A stretch of 12,575 bases of DNA, taken from NCBI GenBank assembly GCA_046046455.1, contig JBJOJS010000007.1, positions 1-12,575 of the forward strand. Direction: 5' to 3'. How positions within the stretch are numbered: the first letter of the stretch is position 1; every line of letters begins with the position of its first letter. The DNA comes from Mxb001 sp046046455 (GTDB lineage Bacteria; Actinomycetota; Actinomycetes; S36-B12). Below the pieces are notes generated by a model. It worked only from the letters and a program-made list of their open reading frames with translations, was not told where the DNA came from and did no database searches. Below, piece by piece: positions 9,201 through 12,575 of the stretch. The position numbers and the translations under genes are program-made.

Positions 9201-10857
9201 AGGCGCTCGGTGCATTGAGGCCGTAGGTGCCGTTGAGCCCCCACATCTGGCTTGAGACGTAGTAGGGATCGTCGGGCTGGAACTCCGCGCGCGGTGTGAC
9301 CGCGACGCGGCTCGACCCCACTCCCGTGCCCACGGCATTCGTCGCCACGACGCTCGCGTAGTAGGTCACGGCATTGGTGAGGCCGGTGACAGTGCATGTG
9401 AGCGAGGCCGTCTGGCAGGTCGCCACGGGGTCGCCCCCGGTCGCTGCGGCGTAGAGCTGGCCGGTGTAGCCCGTGACAGCGCTCCCGCCGTCGTTCGCCG
9501 GCGCGGTCCACGACAGGCGCACCTGACCGGAGGAAGTCCGACCCTGCACGTTGCGCGGCGCACTCGGCACCTGCGCGGCGGAGGGGACCGCGGAGACGCG
9601 CGGCGCCGACGCGGGCGAGTTGCCGATGTGATTGCTCGCCGTGACATCGATCCAGTACGTCGTGCCCGGGGTGAGGCTCGACAGGGTGCAGCTCGTGGCG
9701 GTGGCTGTGCAGGTGGCCCGCTGCGTGCCACCGATCGAATCGTCGTAGGCGCGGACGGTGTAGCTCGCCGGGGTCGGCGGTGTCGCCGGTGCGGTCCACG
9801 TGACCTGCAGTGTGGCCGGCCCCGGCGTGGCCACCACCGACGTGGGAGCCGCGGGAGGGGTCGAGCCGAGGATGCCGAAGTCGATCGCCACCTGGTTGTC
9901 GAAGGTGTTGGGCGCCAAGTCGCCGTTAGGCCACAGGTAATCCACCGTGCGCGCCTGTAGGCGCACGTTGGCCGACGCCGAGCCGACGAGGCAGGCCCAG
10001 TCGACGGAGAACTCCCACCAGGCGTAGGGCATGCCCGGGAAGGCCCGATGGACTCCGCTGCGCCGGGTGAGCGTGCCCGCGCAGACTCGCGAGCTCGAGG
10101 TGTCGTAGTCGTAGACCGTGATCGATGTGGATTGGCCTGCGTCGAGCGCCGCCGGGACGGGGCGCACCGACAGGTCGGCGACGTCGTCGCCATCGACGTC
10201 GAACTCCGTGGAGATGGCGACGTCGTTGTAAAGCAGCCAGTTGCGATCGTCGATGGCGGTGTAAGGGACGATGTCGATGATCATGCGCGAGGGATTCGCC
10301 GCCGTGACATAGGCGTCGGCCCAGATGATCTCCGCATCGACGCTCCACCCGGCGTCCAGATTGTCATCGTCGAAGCAGCGAGCGATGGGCTCCACCGCCG
10401 AGGACTCGGTGCACGCCGTCGTGATCTGCTGCAGGGAGTCCGCATCCTTGACGGGCCGGGGCGCATCGGGGCCGCGCACGGGAGTGTCCTCGGCGAGCTC
10501 GATGAAGCGGTCGGGTTCGGCCCAGGCGATGCGGGGATCCTTCTCGAGCAGCGCAGCGATCTGCTCGGCGGTGGCCTCCGAGACCGGGCCCTCCAATTCG
10601 ACGGTCCGCATGCCCGCACCGAGCGGGTCACCCGGGTCGAGCGCGACTCCGGGCACGACGCCGCTGCCGGTGGCCTCACCATCGGGTCGGATGGGAGCGA
10701 CGCCGCGCTCGTAGGAGACGATGAGTCGGGAGACCTCGGGGGGCCCGTCGGACGGTGCGGCCGCCGCCGCTGCAGGCGCGGTCGTGAGGAATCCGCCCAC
10801 GAGGGCCATGGCCGCACCCAGGGCAATCGAGTGCCCTGCTCGCGTGGTCATGCCCAT
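6241..10857 (-). CDS. Secreted multi-domain subtilisin-family (S8) serine protease with FN3 and IPT/TIG domains
   Basis: A complete 1538-residue endopeptidase acting outside the cell. The ATG at 10857 has GAGGGG six nt upstream; a second ATG at 10851 is in frame. Residues 1-36 form a signal peptide with an Ala-rich cleavage region. Residues 42-121 resemble an I9-type propeptide (RLIVSYERGV; ending AWAEPDRFIEL). Residues 122-332 match nothing I know and include an acidic DVDGDD loop (220-225). FN3 domains lie at about 335-428 and 432-522. The S8 domain spans about 525-855, with Asp568 (AVLDTGG), His619 (HGTHVAGT), oxyanion Asn721 (AAGNSN) and Ser791 (GTSMATPHVAG), all intact. An IPT/TIG domain is at 859-942 and three FN3 domains lie at about 945-1230. 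A Pro/Ala/Ser linker covers 1234-1291, and a beta-rich tail covers 1296-1538. There is no LPXTG motif and no C-terminal membrane anchor, so it is secreted or held non-covalently. A typical secreted subtilase is a few hundred residues, so this one is unusually large. It is probably co-transcribed with the giant protein downstream, which could be a substrate (inference). Confidence 0.96.
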   Translation of the reverse strand: MGMTTRAGHSIALGAAMALVGGFLTTAPAAAAAAPSDGPPEVSRLIVSYERGVAPIRPDGEATGSGVVPGVALDPGDPLGAGMRTVELEGPVSEATAEQIAALLEKDPRIAWAEPDRFIELAEDTPVRGPDAPRPVKDADSLQQITTACTESSAVEPIARCFDDDNLDAGWSVDAEIIWADAYVTAANPSRMIIDIVPYTAIDDRNWLLYNDVAISTEFDVDGDDVADLSVRPVPAALDAGQSTSITVYDYDTSSSRVCAGTLTRRSGVHRAFPGMPYAWWEFSVDWACLVGSASANVRLQARTVDYLWPNGDLAPNTFDNQVAIDFGILGSTPPAAPTSVVATPGPATLQVTWTAPATPPTPASYTVRAYDDSIGGTQRATCTATATSCTLSSLTPGTTYWIDVTASNHIGNSPASAPRVSAVPSAAQVPSAPRNVQGRTSSGQVRLSWTAPANDGGSAVTGYTGQLYAAATGGDPVATCQTASLTCTVTGLTNAVTYYASVVATNAVGTGVGSSRVAVTPRAEFQPDDPYYVSSQMWGLNGTYGLNAPSAWAMTRGAPEVVVAVLDTGGTAHPDLIDQTVAGYDMIESLAVANDGNGRDPDPADPGDWTSSRSSSWHGTHVAGTINAIGNNGVGVVGVAPDVKVQHVRVLGTGGGYTSDIAAGIIWASGGSVSGLPTNPTPARIINMSLGGSGSCDSSTQTAINSARSRGTVVVVAAGNSNSDASAFTPANCTGVVTVAATTSTGARASFSNFGSTVEIAAPGQGIWSTLNSGGTSPATPTYASYSGTSMATPHVAGVVALMLSRAPTLTPAQIDALLVNPAHATAFPGGACDPGTPSKTCGAGLINAAALLQAVRPPTTVTSFTPNAGPATGGTSVVITGQSFTGATAVKFGPDAATSFTVLDDTQITAVAPARGVGSVAISVTTPDGTALSAGSYEYQPTLPGAPTGVLAAALSGSAQVTWQAPTFTGGVPLTGYTVTAAPGGATCATTDDLYCTVTGLTDDSAYTFTVRAANSVGSSVASAASDPVTPSPSATVSTATAPLAVAAVRGPASAVVSWQAPASAGTFPITRYRATATPGTARCLAVAPALTCTITGLANGATYAVDVDALTGAGWGAVASTTVTPAAAPGAPAAPSGVAGNGEATVSWSAPDDTGGLAVTGYVVQVATSPSGPFTAASGACATPGLATSCVASSLANGTAHYFRVAGINDVGTGTPSPASGAVTPAAPYVPPPPPPAPAPAPAPAPAPAPAPAPSPSASPSPSPSPSASPSPAPEPSPSPVPAPVLPPGEAQGLVGGQPDPLLRQETTGGQLLVSGTGYSLALGATDADGMGQQVAGDGVLRVPTGGALKVGGAGFAPSGYVDVFLDPPTTSALAYVIARLLPRSSYSLGRVAVDADGAMSASIELPAGTPPGERVLQIIGRTSDDRALVLSLGIEVAEPTVPTMLITATRGTGRQKPMVIVRGTSTGLVGREITVRTWSGGRAGYASAPTRPTVADDGRFTWRTRATGPVRIYATVLVDGVRVRSNAVVVRAMR
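6985..7158 (-). repeat. Low-complexity Pro/Ala/Ser linker of the protease
   Basis: Residues 1234-1291 start with six prolines, continue as alternating Pro-Ala, then Ser-Pro with occasional Ala and Glu, and end in LPPGE. Such segments are extended flexible linkers between folded domains or through a cell wall. At DNA level it is imperfect short-period repetition; a 14-base unit (GGTGCCGGCGCGGG on the plus strand) occurs exactly at 7088 and again at 7106. The length may vary between strains by slippage. Confidence 0.9.
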
Positions 10858-10863
10858 GATTCG

Positions 10864-10869
10864 CCCCTC
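10864..10869 (-). promoter_or_regulatory. Shine-Dalgarno of the S8 protease gene
   Basis: Minus-strand GAGGGG ends 6 nt before the ATG at 10857. It is a partial match to the anti-Shine-Dalgarno complement at a normal distance and favours 10857 over the second in-frame ATG at 10851. Confidence 0.5.
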
Positions 10870-10871
10870 GG

Positions 10872-10884
10872 CGGCCTTCGGCCG
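10872..10884 (-). promoter_or_regulatory. Small perfect hairpin in the protease 5' leader
   Basis: The minus strand reads CGGCC GAA GGCCG: a perfect 5-bp all-GC stem with a 3-nt loop, two bases upstream of the Shine-Dalgarno. It lies inside the predicted ~43-nt leader and could affect ribosome access or transcript stability. Short GC inverted repeats are common in such DNA, so the function is speculative. Confidence 0.35.
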
Positions 10885-10906
10885 GTGCCCTGACGCTAGC
10901 AGCGCC

Positions 10907-10912
10907 TATATA
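10907..10912 (-). promoter_or_regulatory. Candidate -10 box for the protease / giant-protein operon
   Basis: TATATA is the only AT-rich hexamer in this GC-rich divergent gap. It would place a transcription start near 10900 and give a leader of about 43 nt before the ATG at 10857. No TTGACA-like -35 is visible about 17 bp upstream, which is common for actinobacterial promoters. The sequence is palindromic, so it could also be read on the other strand. Confidence 0.5.
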
Positions 10913-10959
10913 GAGGTGTCGTGCCCTCCGATCCCGGGCATCGTCCCGTGAACCGTCTC

Positions 10960-10965
10960 TACGAT
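10960..10965 (+). promoter_or_regulatory. Candidate -10 box for leaderless transcription of the divergent gene
   Basis: TACGAT fits the actinobacterial TANNNT consensus and ends six bases before the A of the ATG at 10972. Transcription would then start at or next to the start codon. No Shine-Dalgarno-like purine run precedes this ATG, which fits a leaderless mRNA. No clear -35 element is seen. Confidence 0.5.
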
Positions 10966-10971
10966 GGGCGC

Positions 10972-12575
10972 ATGCGTCGGTTCGGGTCCCTGGCCGTCAC
11001 GCTCGCGGCCCTGGTCTCGGGCCTGCTGATCGCACCCCCCGCGTCACAGGCTGACCTGCTCGATGCGTCATCGGAGTTCGCCCTCGTCGGTCCGGTGCGC
11101 TACACCGCGACCGCCGGTGCCCAGGACCCGGTCTACGGAGCCTCCTTCGTCATCATCGGCGATGCGTACGCCGAGAACCCGATCACCGCCGACGACACCG
11201 TCGTCCTCACCCTCACCGGCGCGACCTCTGGCACCGGTGCGCTGTGGTTCAGCCGGACCAACCGGCTCTTCCCCGCAGGCGGCGGCCTGGCCGACGACAC
11301 CGTGACCCTCATGGATCCCACCACTGCGCCGGCGCGCATCGGCAGCGGCCACCCCTTCACGATCATCAACGGCGGCTCCGTCGATGACACCGTCCTGCAG
11401 ACCTACGTCGCCGCGAGCGCGCCGGGCACCTACGCGGGTGACGTGCGCATCTACGAGGGTTCGCAGCCGACGATGTCACCTGCTTCGCTCGTCCAGCACA
11501 CGACGTTCAGATTCACCACGGCCGGAGCGCCCCGGTCGATCTCGCTCGATGACACTCAACTCCAGCTCATCGCGACCCCGGTCGACCAGCAGACCCTCAC
11601 CGTCCAGGTGCTCGACGACTCGGGCCAGGCGACCCAGCTCGCCAGCAGCGACCAGATCGCCATCTCGACGTCGAATGCGAATGTCGCGGCACCTGCCGTC
11701 GCGTCCTTGACCGCGGCTGACTTCGACGACAGCCTCATCAGCCCACTCGGCGGGGCGCCACTGGCGGTCAACGGCGGCAGCCAGGCGGGTGCGGCCACCC
11801 TCACTCTCACGCCGCTGGGCACGCTCCCGAGCAGTGGGGTCCGTGCGGTCACGGCGCAGGCGGACTCGATTCCGCTCACGACGAAGCAACCCGGTCTCTT
11901 CGAGATGGTCTTCCCCACCGATCAGCGCTACCTCGATGAGGACCGCAGCACCGACGACACCGCGTGGTACGTCGTCAACGACATCTACGTCAACAACCTC
12001 ATCCTCGTCGGCGAGGGAGCCGATCCCACGAGCGGCATCGTCGGCTACGTCACGACATCGGCCAGCAATTGGCAGGGGCTCATCGTTGCCGGCGGTGCCC
12101 GCACCCCGGTCGAGCAGGTGCCCAATGCCAGCACCGACGTGCCGGTGGTCCTCGCGTCGGGCACCGACGGCACAGCCGTTGCCGTGCTCGCATGGCAGTC
12201 CGTCACCGAGGGCGGACGCGTCACGCTGCGCACGGGGACCGGGTCGGCGACCCGATGGACGGTCATCGACGTCGAGGAGCCCACTCCCGAGCCGCGCACC
12301 AGCCCGTCGGGCCGGATCACCGCCAAGTCGGGCGAGCCGATCGACTTCATCGTGACCCTGCGCGATGACTTCGGCAATCCCTACCCCAACTTCAAGGTCC
12401 GCGGCCAGGCCCGCTCCAGCCGGGGCACTCCTGTCGGACCGATGAGCGCGTGGGAGTCCACCGACTCGACCGGGCGCGCGACGGTCTCCGTCGATGCACC
12501 CGACGACACCCATGTCGGTCCCGCCACCGTCGTCTTCACGGTGACGCTCCCCAGCGGCACGCCGTACGCGCCACT
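10972..12575 (+). CDS. Secreted Ig-like (Big_1-type) surface protein (C-terminus beyond the right edge)
   Basis: The frame stays open from the ATG at 10972 to the right edge (534 codons plus 2 bases), so the protein is truncated by the window. Residues 1-27 are a clear Sec signal peptide (MRRFGSLAVT, hydrophobic core, then PPASQA). Residues 28 to about 183 form a Thr/Asp/Gly-rich beta domain. Residues 184-310 and 310-435 look like two more beta modules without recognised family motifs. Residues 444-534 resemble a bacterial Ig-like group 1 (invasin/intimin-type) domain, with the signature VTLRDDFGNPYPNF around Arg464-Pro470. No enzymatic residues are evident, and a role as adhesin, stalk or other structural surface protein is an inference. 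An in-frame GTG at 10948 would add eight residues, but the -10 box at 10960-10965 argues for the ATG. It is divergent from the protease operon. Confidence 0.9.
   Translation, partial: MRRFGSLAVTLAALVSGLLIAPPASQADLLDASSEFALVGPVRYTATAGAQDPVYGASFVIIGDAYAENPITADDTVVLTLTGATSGTGALWFSRTNRLFPAGGGLADDTVTLMDPTTAPARIGSGHPFTIINGGSVDDTVLQTYVAASAPGTYAGDVRIYEGSQPTMSPASLVQHTTFRFTTAGAPRSISLDDTQLQLIATPVDQQTLTVQVLDDSGQATQLASSDQIAISTSNANVAAPAVASLTAADFDDSLISPLGGAPLAVNGGSQAGAATLTLTPLGTLPSSGVRAVTAQADSIPLTTKQPGLFEMVFPTDQRYLDEDRSTDDTAWYVVNDIYVNNLILVGEGADPTSGIVGYVTTSASNWQGLIVAGGARTPVEQVPNASTDVPVVLASGTDGTAVAVLAWQSVTEGGRVTLRTGTGSATRWTVIDVEEPTPEPRTSPSGRITAKSGEPIDFIVTLRDDFGNPYPNFKVRGQARSSRGTPVGPMSAWESTDSTGRATVSVDAPDDTHVGPATVVFTVTLPSGTPYAP

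Larger units (their letters stand above)
10858..10971. promoter_or_regulatory. 114-bp divergent intergenic regulatory region
   Basis: This is the only gap with room for promoters in the window. It holds the protease leader with its hairpin, a minus-strand TATATA box and a plus-strand TACGAT box about 50 bp apart. A regulator bound between the two boxes could affect both directions. I see no long inverted repeat that would be an obvious operator. Confidence 0.6.

Noticed and set aside
7246..9255. Two plus-strand open frames (7246-8157 and 8383-9255) opposite the protease.
   Set aside because: Low-complexity Arg/Gly/His products lying antisense to the FN3 and catalytic domains, whose motifs are intact in the minus-strand frame.
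10948..10974. GTG at 10948 as the start of the Ig-like protein.
   Set aside because: No Shine-Dalgarno precedes it, the signal peptide is better formed from the ATG at 10972, and a -10 box lies between the two.
11476..12513. A 345-codon minus-strand open frame opposite the Ig-like gene.
   Set aside because: The plus-strand frame has a signal peptide and an Ig-like domain; the minus-strand product is Arg/Asp/Gly-rich without motifs.

Overview
The window looks like part of a chromosome of a high-GC Gram-positive bacterium (Actinomycetota). The base composition is strongly GC-rich with GC-rich third codon positions. One gene starts with GTG. One gene has a TANNNT-type -10 box placed for leaderless transcription. 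All three proteins start with Sec-type signal peptides followed by long strings of extracellular beta-sandwich modules. I cannot name the genus.

The window holds only three genes, all for exported multi-domain proteins, and coding density is very high. (1) Bases 1-6165, minus strand: the first 2055 codons of a giant secreted protein whose C-terminus lies off the left edge. Its N-terminal third has internally related beta-rich modules. A central region is unlike anything I recognise. Next comes a tandem array of seven degenerate 12-18 residue 'NLLPNGDFE' repeats. The rest is a run of about six CBM4/9-like carbohydrate-binding jelly rolls with one concanavalin-like sandwich inserted after the first. 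(2) Bases 6241-10857, minus strand: a complete 1538-residue subtilisin-family (S8) serine protease with an intact Asp/His/Ser triad. An unknown ~200-residue region and two FN3 domains sit between its propeptide and its catalytic domain. After the catalytic domain come an IPT/TIG domain, three more FN3 domains, a Pro/Ala/Ser linker and a beta-rich tail. (3) Bases 10972-12575, plus strand: the first 534 codons of another secreted Ig-like surface protein, cut by the right edge.

The protease and the giant protein point the same way, are 75 bp apart and have no visible terminator between them, so they are probably one transcription unit. The third gene is divergent and shares a 114-bp intergenic region carrying a candidate -10 box for each direction. 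My reading (inference) is a cell-surface or secretome locus: a large carbohydrate-binding protein made together with a modular protease that may mature, shed or recycle it or digest external protein, next to an Ig-like adhesin or stalk. There are no RNA genes, insertion sequences, CRISPR arrays or phage genes. The many long open frames opposite or out of frame with these genes are GC-driven shadows.
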